Origin: Blautia glucerasea | GTDB taxonomy: Bacteria > Bacillota > Clostridia > Lachnospirales > Lachnospiraceae | Reading direction: 5' to 3' | Length of the DNA stretch: 64,000 nucleotides | Assembly (NCBI RefSeq): GCF_020537505.1 | Contig: NZ_JAJBMO010000006.1 | Location: 1 to 64,000, forward strand | Shown here: positions 36,030 through 45,776 of the stretch, one piece after another | Layout: the number at the start of each line of letters is the position of its first letter | How positions within the stretch are numbered: the stretch's first letter is position 1 | Notes under the pieces: model-generated | Told to the model about the DNA's origin: nothing | The model's input: the letters and a program-made list of their open reading frames with translations, nothing else | The model's database searches: none | Translations under genes and position numbers: made by a program

Positions 36030-37049
36030 ATGAAGAATAAAAAATGGATTTCACTGGCAGCAACCGTGGTTCTTACGGCAACTGCACTGCCAGCCACAGT
36101 CTTTGCTGCAAAGGCTGTAGAATCAAAAGAAGAGCTTACAAAGGTTACCTTAAACGAAGTGGCGCATTCGATTTTCTATGCACCGCAGTATGTGGCAATT
36201 GAAGAAGGGTATTTCGCAGAGGAAGGGATAGATCTGACACTTGTCACAGGATTTGGTGCGGATAAGACTATGACTGCTGTCATTTCCGGTGAAGCTGATA
36301 TTGGGTTTATGGGGGCCGAGGCATCTATCTATGCTTATCAGGAAGGTGCCACTGATCCGATTGTGAATTTCGCACAGCTCACCCAGAGAGCTGGAAACTT
36401 CCTTGTGGCAAGAAAAGAAATGCCGAATTTCACATGGGATGATCTGAGAGACAAGAGAGTTCTTGGCGGTCGTAAAGGTGGTATGCCGGAAATGGTATTT
36501 GAGTACATTTTAAAGAATCATTATATTGATCCGGCCATAGATCTGGAAATCGACCAGAGTATTGATTTTGGTTCCACTGCTGCTGCATTTACTGGTGACA
36601 TGTCAGCAGATTTCACTGTTGAATTTGAGCCATCCGCAACTGCCCTGGAAAAAGAAGGAAAAGGTTATGTAGTGGCTTCTCTGGGTGTGGATTCCGGCTA
36701 TGTCCCTTATACCTCTTACAGTGCCAAAACCAGTTTCCTGAATGAAAATCCACAGGTAATCCAGAGTTTCACCAATGCCCTTCAAAAGGGAATGGATTAT
36801 GTGCAAAACCATTCTCCCGAGGAAATTGCGCAGGTGATTTCCCCACAATTCCCGGAAACAGATATGGATACTCTTACCACAATTGTCAATCGTTATTATG
36901 AGCAGGACACCTGGAAAGAAAATCTGGTGTTTGAGAAGGATAGCTTTGAACTGCTGCAGGATATTCTGGAAGGTGCCGGAGAATTGGAAAAGCGGGTGGA
37001 TTACGAACAGTTGGTTACCACAAAGTTTGCAGAATCTGCTTTCTTTTAA
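36030..37049 (+). CDS. NMT1/THI5-type ABC transporter binding protein (orphan)
   Basis: A 339-residue secreted binding protein of the SsuA/ThiY/NMT1 group. The signal peptide ends at about TVFAA (residue 27) and has no lipobox Cys. The family pattern is visible in LNEVAHSIFYAPQYVAIEEGYFAEEGIDL and in GEADIGFMGAE. Such proteins bind alkylsulfonates, taurine, pyrimidine precursors or other nitrogen/sulfur compounds. No permease or ATPase gene is adjacent, so it must use subunits coded elsewhere. AAAGGAG precedes the ATG. Confidence 0.88.
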   Translation: MKNKKWISLAATVVLTATALPATVFAAKAVESKEELTKVTLNEVAHSIFYAPQYVAIEEGYFAEEGIDLTLVTGFGADKTMTAVISGEADIGFMGAEASIYAYQEGATDPIVNFAQLTQRAGNFLVARKEMPNFTWDDLRDKRVLGGRKGGMPEMVFEYILKNHYIDPAIDLEIDQSIDFGSTAAAFTGDMSADFTVEFEPSATALEKEGKGYVVASLGVDSGYVPYTSYSAKTSFLNENPQVIQSFTNALQKGMDYVQNHSPEEIAQVISPQFPETDMDTLTTIVNRYYEQDTWKENLVFEKDSFELLQDILEGAGELEKRVDYEQLVTTKFAESAFF

Positions 37050-37083
37050 AAATTAGCGCCATAAAAATATAACAATATTTACA

Positions 37084-37123
37084 AAAGGAGATGTAACCAT
37101 TTTCTGGCTATATCTCCTTTTTC
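37084..37123 (+). terminator. Terminator of the NMT1-type gene
   Basis: AAAGGAGAT and ATCTCCTTT pair around an inner CCA/TGG hairpin and end in TTTTTC, 35 bases past the stop. The minus-strand remnant on the other side ends at 37126, so it may serve both. Confidence 0.75.
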
Positions 37124-37125
37124 TT

Positions 37126-37545
37126 TCACTGTACCAGCTTTATCACCGCTGTATTTGCATAAGTCAGAGGCTCATTATGGATAAAAAACACTTTACTTTC
37201 AACAGGTGCCGTCACCTGATCCCGGATTGTTCCTGTAAGAGGATCTACGATTTTTCCGATCTGATCTCCTTTTTTCAGCTTTGTCCCATGCTGAACGGAA
37301 GGAATAAAAATCCCACTGACCTTTGCATTGAGATAGCTTACATCCTTTGGGTTTCGGGAAATAATGGGAACCTGCACCTGATGTACAGATCCTGTCCAGA
37401 TTCCAAGCTTTTTCATCAAATTAAAAGTACCGTCTACAAGCTGATCTCCATATGAACGGGTAATCCTCATGCCAACGCCCATTTCCACTACCAGCACCGA
37501 TGTACCAATACTGTTCAGACTATAGGCAAAAAATGAACTGGTTAA
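37126..37545 (-). pseudogene. C-terminal fragment of a succinylglutamate desuccinylase/aspartoacylase-like enzyme
   Basis: About 130 codons encode the C-terminal half of an M14-type deacylase: SIGTSVLVVEMGVGMRITRSYG, then a long beta domain with LKKGDQIGKIVDPLTG. The zinc-binding N-terminal half is missing. The frame runs on to 37635, but from about 37545 upward the DNA belongs to a GH127 gene read in another frame, so the two genes are joined by a deletion. Confidence 0.75.
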
Positions 37546-38148
37546 TATAAACTGCCTCGTCATTCTCTGCGTATATGTACTGTCCCAGGGAAGCAAGTGT
37601 CCTTCCCACATTTGGCGAACAGCAGGCAACTCCAAACCACTTCTGTCTTACCGGCTTCACATGTTCCATGTACGTGTGCTCTGTACAGAATTCCGGAACC
37701 ACCTCAAGGGGATTTACGTAAAAGTACCGGTCTCCTGTGATGTACATCCTGCGGTCTATCATGTTGTTCCAGATTCTCTGGCATGCCTCCTTAAGCTGCT
37801 GGTCATCATTTTCCCCGGCAAGGTCTGCCATTGCGGAACACATATACATCTCTCGGACTGCATGTCCTACTGCCTCGTCCTGTTCTACAGGAGGCTTATG
37901 AGCCTGTGAATATTCCAGATCGTATCTCTCGAACTCCGGAAAAAATTCCGGATGTCCTCTTCCCGCGATCTCAGCCTGCAGATAATTGGGATTCCTGCCT
38001 CGATCATATGTCCGGCTGTGTACAGCTCGTGGCCTTCCACCAGGTTGGTCCACTTCTTCGTGGGAGCATTGATGGAAAAATAGGTGTTCAGGTAACCATC
38101 TGGCTCCTGGGCTTTCCCGATCAGGTCAATGACCTCATCTGCCAATCT
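37545..38148 (-). pseudogene. GH127 beta-L-arabinofuranosidase remnant
   Basis: Two frames carry pieces of one GH127 (DUF1680) gene. The first, ending near 37900, has LADEVIDLIGKAQEPDGYL and NLVEGHELYTAGHMIEAG. The second has GHAVREMYMC, MIDRRMYITG, YVNPLEVVPE and the zinc-site part WFGVACCSPNVGRTL. Between ITG and RYFYVNP a long in-frame piece is missing. The start and the C-terminal half are gone too. With a frameshift, an internal deletion and both ends cut, it cannot be functional. Confidence 0.8.
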
Positions 38149-38342
38149 ATGTTTGTTTTATTTAGTGTGCATATTTTTTCAAAGCATACATAAAGAAACT
38201 ACATACAAGTTTCTTTTACAGTTATCCTCTGGTTTTGTCAGACACTTTTTGTTATAATATAGATAATTATTATTTCCGTTAATTTGATATTCCATTTTTA
38301 GGAGGTTATTAACAGTTAAATATAAATTATAAAATCATATAA

Positions 38343-38450
38343 GTACTTCATCCGCATCATACTACAGTAAGTGGCTATAGATATTATTCTGATGAGCAAC
38401 TCAACCAGGTAATAAATGTAAAGCCTAAAAACCGCATTACAATTAACTAA
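38343..38450 (+). pseudogene. Fragment of IS607-type TnpA (HTH part)
   Basis: A 35-codon stretch encodes VLHPHHTTVSGYRYYSDE and then QLNQVINVKPKNRITIN before a stop. This is the end of the MerR-like helix-turn-helix of IS607-family serine transposases, just where the catalytic domain (GYCRVSS) should begin. The start and the recombinase domain are missing. An AGGAGG lies about 40 bases upstream. Confidence 0.55.
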
Positions 38451-38994
38451 GTATAAGAACATCAATAAGAATCAGAAAGGAAAGAAACTAGAAAAACAGA
38501 AACGCAGATTACAGCGTAGTATCTCTCGTTCTTACGAGAAAAATAAGAAAGGAGAAAGCTACTGTAAAACAAATAATGTAATCAAAAAGGAAAAACTTTT
38601 ATTAAAACGAAATCACAGATTAACAAATATCCGTAAAAACTATTTGAATCAGACCATATCTGAGATCATAAATCGAAAACCAAGATTTATATGTATTGAA
38701 GATCTGAATGTCAGCGGAATGATGAAAAACAGACATTTATCCAAAGCAGTCCAGGAACAGGGATTTTTTTGGTTTAGAAAACAGCTTGAATATAAATGCA
38801 GTGATAAAGGAATTCAGCTTATTGTAGCTGATCGGTTTTATCCATCATCAAAGCTTTGCTGCTGTTGTGGAAACATCAAAAAAGATTTGAAGTTATCTGA
38901 CAGAATTTATAGATGTGAGTGCGGGAATATGATTGACAGAGACTTCCAGGCATCTATAAATCTCAAGACTTACGGAGAGAAATTTGCAAGCTGA
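38451..38994 (+). pseudogene. N-terminally truncated TnpB of an IS607-type element
   Basis: About 180 codons of a TnpB RNA-guided nuclease. The helical region LEKQKRRLQRSISRSYEK is followed by RuvC-II with Glu in FICIEDLNVSGM, the zinc ribbon (CCCCG and CECG) and RuvC-III with Asp in DRDFQASINL. The REC/WED part and RuvC-I with its Asp are missing, so it has no nuclease activity. It is joined to the TnpA fragment with the middle of the element deleted. Confidence 0.8.
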
Positions 38995-39124
38995 CACTGA
39001 AACGTTAATGCAAATATGTACAGATACGTTAGTCCGGAATTTACGCCTATGGAGAGTACAAGAACTTGTGAGTAGATAGATATTTATATCATCAAAAGCA
39101 TACTCGTTGAAGTAGGAATGAAAC
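38995..39124 (+). ncRNA. Right end of the IS607 element, omega-RNA-like
   Basis: The sequence past the tnpB stop ends in GTTGAAGTAGGAATGAAAC (39106-39124), which resembles the conserved 3' part of omega RNAs of IS607/IS605 tnpB genes, where the guide begins after the element end. A conserved segment (TCCGGAATTTACGCCTATGG at 39032-39051) precedes it. The call rests on pattern memory; no covariance search was possible. Confidence 0.45.
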
Positions 39125-39167
39125 ATAGAAGTTTATAACTTTTTATAAGTTTTCAGTAACGGCATCT

Positions 39168-40067
39168 ATGAAATTAAATCCAAAATGTATGGCCTGTCAG
39201 CTTCGGAAGCAGGAGGCTAAGATCCGTCATTTTGACGATGAGGACAGGAAGAAGCAATATATGGAAAAAATCCGCCAGCGTTTTGACCAGCCAAAGGAGG
39301 AGGACTGCGTTCCCAGCATTTCCACAGAGCTGAAGAAGTTCTACTGTTCCTTCTGGGGCGTTCCTATGGAAGATTTTCGTCAGATCAACCGTGAATACGA
39401 CCAGCTTATGCTGGATCTGGAAGAAGACCTTCTCTCCACCATCCGCTATTCCTCAGATCCACTGAAGGCTGCGCTTATTTACGCCCGCACTGGCAACTAT
39501 ATCGACTTTGCAGCCCTTCCAGAAGTCAGCAAGGAAACTGCACTTTCTCTTATTAAAAGTGAAAACAAGGATGAGCTGGATGAACAGGAGTACCGGAATT
39601 TCTGTCAGGATATGAAAAAAGCATCCAATGTTGTATATATTACCGACAACTGTGGGGAGATTGTCCTGGACAAAATTGCCATTCAGGTACTGAAAAAAAC
39701 ATTTCCCAATATACGTGTCACGGCACTGGTACGCGGTCTGCCAGCGGGGAACGACGCTACTATGGCTGATGCAGAGTTCTGTGGGCTTACCGACATTGTA
39801 CCAGTTCTGGGAAACGGCAGTGATGTAGGAGGTACCTGGTTTCATGGAATCAGTACACATACCCGGGAGCTTTTGCAGAGCGCAGATGTCATTTTAGCCA
39901 AAGGCCAGGGCAATTATGAGACTATGCATGGCTGCGGACTGAACATCTACTACCTGTTTTTGTGCAAATGTGACTGGTTTCAACAGCTTTTTCATGCAAA
40001 ATTACTACAGGGAATGTTCATAAATGAGAAGCGGGCGCCAAAGGCTACTGCTTTTTCGTCAGATTGA
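39168..40067 (+). CDS. DUF89 / ARMT1-like damage-control phosphatase
   Basis: A 299-residue protein of the DUF89 (ARMT1-like) family, metal-dependent phosphatases that remove harmful sugar or cofactor phosphates. It has the N-terminal CMACQLRKQE typical of the Cys-containing bacterial subgroup, the metal-site TDNCGEIVLDK, RGLPAGNDAT and KGQGNYETM. No ribosome binding site is visible before the ATG: the IS607-like right end comes within about 30 bases, so the native upstream region may have been lost. Whether it is still well expressed is open. Confidence 0.87.
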   Translation: MKLNPKCMACQLRKQEAKIRHFDDEDRKKQYMEKIRQRFDQPKEEDCVPSISTELKKFYCSFWGVPMEDFRQINREYDQLMLDLEEDLLSTIRYSSDPLKAALIYARTGNYIDFAALPEVSKETALSLIKSENKDELDEQEYRNFCQDMKKASNVVYITDNCGEIVLDKIAIQVLKKTFPNIRVTALVRGLPAGNDATMADAEFCGLTDIVPVLGNGSDVGGTWFHGISTHTRELLQSADVILAKGQGNYETMHGCGLNIYYLFLCKCDWFQQLFHAKLLQGMFINEKRAPKATAFSSD

Positions 40068-40201
40068 CAAGAAACTGTTTAAAAGTTTGTATGATTCTGC
40101 CCTAGCCCTTTTGGGTGGTTTTCGCTATACTAACAACAGATGAAAAAAGCATCGAACTTATTTAAGCATATTAATTAATTGAAAATTTTGGAGGAAAAAT
40201 C

Positions 40202-41314
40202 ATGGCAAGCTTATCATTACAGCACATTAACAAAACTTACCCAAATGGTTTCCAGGCAGTTAAAGATTTCAACCTTGAAATTGAAGACAAAGAGTTCATC
40301 ATCTTCGTTGGACCATCTGGATGTGGAAAATCTACAACACTTCGTATGATCGCAGGTCTTGAGGAGATTAGCGGTGGTACATTAAAGATCGGTGACAAAG
40401 TTATGAACGATGTAGAGCCGAAAGACCGTGATATCGCAATGGTATTCCAGAACTACGCTCTGTATCCTCATATGACAGTATATGATAACATGGCATTTGG
40501 TCTGAAGCTTCGTAAAGTTCCGAAAGACCAGATTGACAAAGCTGTTAGGGAAGCTGCCAGAATCCTTGACCTTGAGAAACTTCTTGATCGTAAACCGAAG
40601 GCTCTTTCCGGTGGACAGAGACAGCGTGTTGCTATGGGACGTGCTATCGTTCGTAATCCTAAGGTATTCCTTATGGATGAGCCTCTTTCCAACCTGGATG
40701 CTAAGCTTCGTGTTCAGATGCGTATCGAGATCTCCAAGATCCATCAGAGACTGGGCGCAACAATCATCTATGTAACACATGACCAGACAGAGGCTATGAC
40801 CCTTGGTACCAGAATCGTTGTTATGAAAGATGGTGTTGTTCAGCAGGTTGATACACCACAGCACCTTTATGAGCAGCCAGGCAACCTGTTCGTTGCAGGA
40901 TTCATGGGATCCCCGCAGATGAACTTCCTTGACGCTCAGATTGCTGAAAAAGGCGGCGACCTTATTGCTAAAGTTGGTGAGTATGACATTGTTATCCCAG
41001 CAGCGAAAGCGAAAGTTCTGAAAGACGGCGGTTATGTTGGCAAGACAGTTGTTCTTGGTATCCGTCCAGAGGATATTCATGATTCCCAGATGTTCATCGA
41101 GGCTTCTCCAAGCGTTCCAATGACATCTACCGTTAAAGTTTATGAGCTTCTTGGTGCTGAAGTATTCCTGTACTTCGATGTAAACGGAACTCAGGTTACA
41201 GCACGAGTTGATCCTCGTACAAACTCCAAGACAGGCGATACAATCAAATTCGCATTCGATATGGAGAAATCTCACTTCTTCGATAAAGAGACAGAGCTTA
41301 CTATCTGCAACTAA
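40202..41314 (+). CDS. msmK: Carbohydrate ABC importer ATPase, MsmK/UgpC-like
   Basis: A 370-residue CUT1-type ATPase. It has Walker A GPSGCGKST, Q-loop FQNYALYPH, signature LSGGQRQR, Walker B VFLMDEPLSNLD and switch His VTHDQTEA. The C-terminal TOBE/MalK regulatory domain contains GIRPEDIHD. No CUT1 permease or binding protein is adjacent. In Gram-positive bacteria one such ATPase often serves many sugar importers. GGAGGAAAA precedes the ATG, and a strong terminator follows. Confidence 0.92.
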   Translation: MASLSLQHINKTYPNGFQAVKDFNLEIEDKEFIIFVGPSGCGKSTTLRMIAGLEEISGGTLKIGDKVMNDVEPKDRDIAMVFQNYALYPHMTVYDNMAFGLKLRKVPKDQIDKAVREAARILDLEKLLDRKPKALSGGQRQRVAMGRAIVRNPKVFLMDEPLSNLDAKLRVQMRIEISKIHQRLGATIIYVTHDQTEAMTLGTRIVVMKDGVVQQVDTPQHLYEQPGNLFVAGFMGSPQMNFLDAQIAEKGGDLIAKVGEYDIVIPAAKAKVLKDGGYVGKTVVLGIRPEDIHDSQMFIEASPSVPMTSTVKVYELLGAEVFLYFDVNGTQVTARVDPRTNSKTGDTIKFAFDMEKSHFFDKETELTICN

Positions 41315-41337
41315 TATTTAGAAGAATGAATTTAGTT

Positions 41338-41370
41338 AGGCCTCAGGGGTTTTCCCCTGGGGCTTTTTTG
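41338..41370 (+). terminator. Strong terminator of msmK
   Basis: GCCTCAGGGG and CCCCTGGGGC form a GC-rich stem with a four-T loop followed by TTTTTT. Confidence 0.92.
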
Positions 41371-41479
41371 TGATATACTGTGAACACTTAGAGAGTCCAA
41401 GCCACAGGCGCAGGACAAACTTAGTGTGAACGCACACCTGGATCAAACTTTATTACTTTTCTACAAAAGGAGTACACCT

Positions 41480-42562
41480 ATGAAATTACTTCAGATTCTC
41501 CAGAAATGTCTGGAAGACTGGAAGAATATCAGTCATCTGGATTTCTGCCTTGTAAATTTAGATAACACTATTTATATCAGCACCTGCGACAGAGCCCTTC
41601 CTTCTGAAGAGAAGCTGGAAGAATTTAAGGAAGATGAGGCGCTGTGTATTTCCAATATGAACTGCCGTCTGTATAAAGTGACAGAGAGTCACCAGCTTCA
41701 GTACGTCCTGATCGTATGGGGAAATGAAGAAGCCGCTTCCACCATCGGGGAACTGGCTGTCTGCCAGATTGAGAGCCTGCTTACCGCTTACATGGAAAAA
41801 AGCGACAAGAACGTATTTATGCAGAATCTTCTCCTTGGCTCCTACTCTGAGGTAGACGCTTTTAACCGTGCGAAAAAGCTTCATATTGCTACGACTGTAC
41901 GGCGTGCAGTTTTCCTGGTTGAGACCAAACAGAGCAAGGACGAAAATGCCCTGGCTACCATCCGTAATATTTTTGCAGCTAAGACAAGAGATTTTATTAC
42001 CGCTATCGACGATTCCGGAATTATTATTCTCCGTGAGCTGCAACCTTCTGAGGATTATTCCGATCTGGATGATATTGCCCATATGCTGGTGGACATGCTG
42101 AATACCGAGGCCATGACTTCCGCCTGGGTTTCCTACAGCAATATTGCAGATGACCTGAAGCAGCTCCCGGATGCTTACAAGGAAGCCCGTACTGCCTTGG
42201 AAGTGGGCAAGATTTTCTATACTGGCAAGAATGTATTTGGATATAACCGTCTTGGAATCGGTCGCCTGATCTATCAGCTGCCTGTGGAGATCTGCGAGAT
42301 GTTTATCGATGAGTTTTTCAAAGAAGAGACTCTGGATTCTATTGATGACGAAACACTCACTACCATCCGCACCTTCTTTGAAAATAACCTGAACCTTTCT
42401 GAAACCTCAAGGCAGCTTTATGTACACCGAAATACACTGGTGTACCGCTTTGAGAAACTACAGAAAAAGTTCGGGCTGGATATCCGGACTTTTGAGGATG
42501 CGCTGACGTTTAAACTAGCCATGATGGTTGTGAATTATATTAAATATAAAAAGGCGGAATAA
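41480..42562 (+). CDS. CdaR/PucR-type transcriptional regulator
   Basis: A 360-residue regulator. The C-terminal PucR-type helix-turn-helix (about 300-355) contains LNLSETSRQLYVHRNTLVYR. The middle is a degenerate GGDEF-like domain and the N-terminus a probable ligand-binding part. Start at 41480 because AAAGGAG lies eight bases before it; the frame is open from 41426. Related CdaR proteins answer to sugar diacids. It is next to msmK, so control of sugar use is possible but not shown. Confidence 0.88.
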   Translation: MKLLQILQKCLEDWKNISHLDFCLVNLDNTIYISTCDRALPSEEKLEEFKEDEALCISNMNCRLYKVTESHQLQYVLIVWGNEEAASTIGELAVCQIESLLTAYMEKSDKNVFMQNLLLGSYSEVDAFNRAKKLHIATTVRRAVFLVETKQSKDENALATIRNIFAAKTRDFITAIDDSGIIILRELQPSEDYSDLDDIAHMLVDMLNTEAMTSAWVSYSNIADDLKQLPDAYKEARTALEVGKIFYTGKNVFGYNRLGIGRLIYQLPVEICEMFIDEFFKEETLDSIDDETLTTIRTFFENNLNLSETSRQLYVHRNTLVYRFEKLQKKFGLDIRTFEDALTFKLAMMVVNYIKYKKAE

Positions 42563-42579
42563 ACCGCTTCCGCCCTTTT
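42549..42579 (+). terminator. Terminator overlapping the cdaR-like stop codon
   Basis: AAAAGGCGGAA and TTCCGCCCTTTT form the stem. The stop codon (42560-42562) lies at the edge of the loop. Confidence 0.75.
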
Positions 42580-42608
42580 AAGCAATACCACTTAAATTAA
42601 GACAAATC

Positions 42609-42636
42609 TGGCGGACCTAACTAAATAGATCCGCCA
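42609..42636 (-). terminator. Terminator of the aldo/keto reductase gene
   Basis: TGGCGGA (42609-42615) and TCCGCCA (42630-42636) pair right after the minus-strand stop. The following T content is modest. Confidence 0.55.
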
Positions 42637-42641
42637 AAATA

Positions 42642-43757
42642 TTATTTCTGTTCAGTCTCAAATTCCTTCGCCACATCTTCCAGCAAATCTCTAATCGGGA
42701 GATGCTGTGGGCAGGCTTTTTCGCATTTGCCGCACTTGATACAATCGGAGGCTTTGCCGTTATGTACAGTGTAAGCATTGCTGTAGTAGTAATTTGCATT
42801 GCAGTCGTTAAATACCTTCTTGGCATTCATGCAGGCAAAAAGGTCTGGAATGGAAATCTGTTTCGGGCATCCGGCAGTACAGTAACGACAGGCTGTACAG
42901 GCAATCGCGTGTTTCTGATGGAAAATATCAGCCACCTTGTGAACAGCTTCCATTTCTTTTTCATTCAGAGGCTGGAAGTCCTTCATAAAGCTGATGTTAT
43001 CCTCCATCTGCTCCATATTACTCATACCGGAGAGTACCATAAGAACACCCTCAAACCCCGCTGCAAAACGAAGGGCATAGCTTGCCGGGCTGCCGCCGTG
43101 AAGGTCATCCAGAACCTTCTTAGCGTCTTCTGGAAGGTTTACAAGGTTACCTCCCTTAACTGGCTCCATGATTAGTACAGGTTTGTTGTGTTTACGACAG
43201 ACTTCATAGCACTTGCGGCTCTGTACAGCTGGATTTTCATAGTCCAGATAGTTGAACTGGATCTGAACAACTTCAATCTGCGGATACTCAGTAAGAATTT
43301 GATCCAAAGCTTCTGCCTTGTCGTGGAAAGAGATTCCGAAATGACGGATCTTACCTTCTTCTTTCAGCTGGAGTGCAATCTCATAAGCATGACATTTCTT
43401 AAAGTATTTGAAAATTTCCTCACTCTGTGCATGCATAAGATAGAAGTCAAAATAATCTACTCCACAAGCCTTCATCTGGCTCTCAAAAAATGGTCTGATT
43501 TCTTCCTCTGATTTGAAATAGAAGTTTGTCAGCTTATTAGTAAGAATATATTCACTACGCTCATGACGGCTGGTCAGACAGTCGCGAAGGGCAAGTTCAC
43601 TTTTTCCATCCAGATATCCGTGAGCAGTATCGAAATAATTGAAGCCCTGCTCAAGAAAAGTATCTACCATTTTACACATCTGTTCCTTGTCAACTTCGCC
43701 ATCCTTCATAGGAAGACGCAAACAGCCAAAACCAAAATTTTTTTTGATTTTATCCAT
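42642..43757 (-). CDS. Aldo/keto reductase with C-terminal ferredoxin domain
   Basis: A 371-residue oxidoreductase of the COG1453 type. The AKR barrel has FGFGCLRLP, the catalytic Tyr region FDTAHGYLDGKSE, LTNKL and HFGISFHDK. The C-terminal 90 residues hold two 4Fe-4S motifs (CTACRYCTAGCP and CIKCGKCEKACP). It likely couples carbonyl reduction to ferredoxin-type electron transfer. The start at 43757 has AAAGGAG nine bases upstream. Its promoter carries a MerR-family type dyad (43848-43878), which suggests induction by aldehydes or redox stress. Confidence 0.9.
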   Translation of the reverse strand: MDKIKKNFGFGCLRLPMKDGEVDKEQMCKMVDTFLEQGFNYFDTAHGYLDGKSELALRDCLTSRHERSEYILTNKLTNFYFKSEEEIRPFFESQMKACGVDYFDFYLMHAQSEEIFKYFKKCHAYEIALQLKEEGKIRHFGISFHDKAEALDQILTEYPQIEVVQIQFNYLDYENPAVQSRKCYEVCRKHNKPVLIMEPVKGGNLVNLPEDAKKVLDDLHGGSPASYALRFAAGFEGVLMVLSGMSNMEQMEDNISFMKDFQPLNEKEMEAVHKVADIFHQKHAIACTACRYCTAGCPKQISIPDLFACMNAKKVFNDCNANYYYSNAYTVHNGKASDCIKCGKCEKACPQHLPIRDLLEDVAKEFETEQK

Positions 43758-43782
43758 GATGAAATACTCCTTTCTTGAAAGA

Positions 43783-43834
43783 CTGGCCATAGAGCAAGGG
43801 GATATGCGGAAACCTGAAATCGCTCTATGGCCAG
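43783..43834 (-). promoter_or_regulatory. 13-bp perfect stem-loop in the 5' leader of the aldo/keto reductase gene
   Basis: CTGGCCATAGAGC (43783-43795) and GCTCTATGGCCAG (43822-43834) pair perfectly. The predicted transcript starts only about seven bases upstream, so the mRNA would begin with this hairpin. On the other strand a T-run follows it, but no plus-strand gene reads into it. Confidence 0.6.
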
Positions 43835-43847
43835 AATTTTTTTCTTT

Positions 43848-43878
43848 ATTATACAGGTTAAAGTGGACTTTAAGTCAA
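43848..43878 (-). promoter_or_regulatory. MerR-type promoter/operator of the aldo/keto reductase gene
   Basis: On the minus strand TTGACT (43873-43878) and TATAAT (43848-43853) are separated by 19 bases. The spacer holds the perfect dyad TTAAAGT-CC-ACTTTAA (43858-43873). A long spacer filled by a dyad is the hallmark of MerR-family activated promoters. The sequence is close to the site type known for AdhR/NmlR regulators of aldehyde-stress genes. Confidence 0.72.
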
Positions 43879-43891
43879 AAAAACTCAGTTT

Positions 43892-45406
<1,515 letters not shown>

Positions 45407-45428
45407 TTACATTACTTGAATTATTTAT

Positions 45429-45434
45429 ATTATA
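45429..45434 (-). promoter_or_regulatory. Candidate glpK -10 box
   Basis: A perfect TATAAT on the minus strand 35 bases before glpK. No strong -35 box is seen. The left end of the MITE-like element (45467) lies only 32 bases upstream, right behind the expected -35 position. Confidence 0.45.
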
Positions 45435-45466
45435 GCCTATTTTCATATACAAGAAAATACCTTAAC

Positions 45467-45717
45467 TTGCTATTTTGTGGGTTGGTCGTTACCCCGTACG
45501 CGATTTCACAATGGGTATTACTCCAGCGAACCATTTCAGGCGCGTTCTTAGCGTAGATGAAATCCAGCGCTTACGAAGACTTAGGAGTGACGGCTCTCCG
45601 GAACTCCTTAGTCGCAGTTAGCGATTAGTTCATCGTAGCGTTGCGCCGGTGAGTGAGTAATTCCCATTGTCCGAATGCGTCCCTCTTCGACGAACTTTTC
45701 AACCCACAAAATAGCAA
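45467..45717. mobile_element. MITE-like 251-bp inverted-repeat element, complete copy
   Basis: The ends are perfect 18-base inverted repeats: TTGCTATTTTGTGGGTTG (45467-45484) and its complement (45700-45717). A second inner pair (ACAATGGGTATTACTC at 45511-45526 against the complement of 45656-45671, one mismatch) and further matches near the centre make the whole element an imperfect palindrome. It has no transposase gene. Bases 1-55 of the window are the right end of another copy. Non-autonomous mobility is inferred. Confidence 0.8.
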
Positions 45718-45755
45718 AAACGCCAACCTGCAAATTTTCCCCATGCAGGCTGGCG
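45715..45755 (-). terminator. Terminator of uppP
   Basis: On the minus strand CGCCAGCCTGCA and TGCAGGTTGGCG pair and are followed by a T-run. The T-run merges with the right end of the MITE-like element, so insertion took place right at the terminator. Confidence 0.85.
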
Positions 45756-45776
45756 CCAAAATTTTTTATATGTAAT

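Noticed and set aside
43783..43834. Hairpin read as a plus-strand terminator
   Set aside because: A T-run follows it on that strand, but no plus-strand gene or promoter leads into it; a role in the minus-strand leader is more likely.
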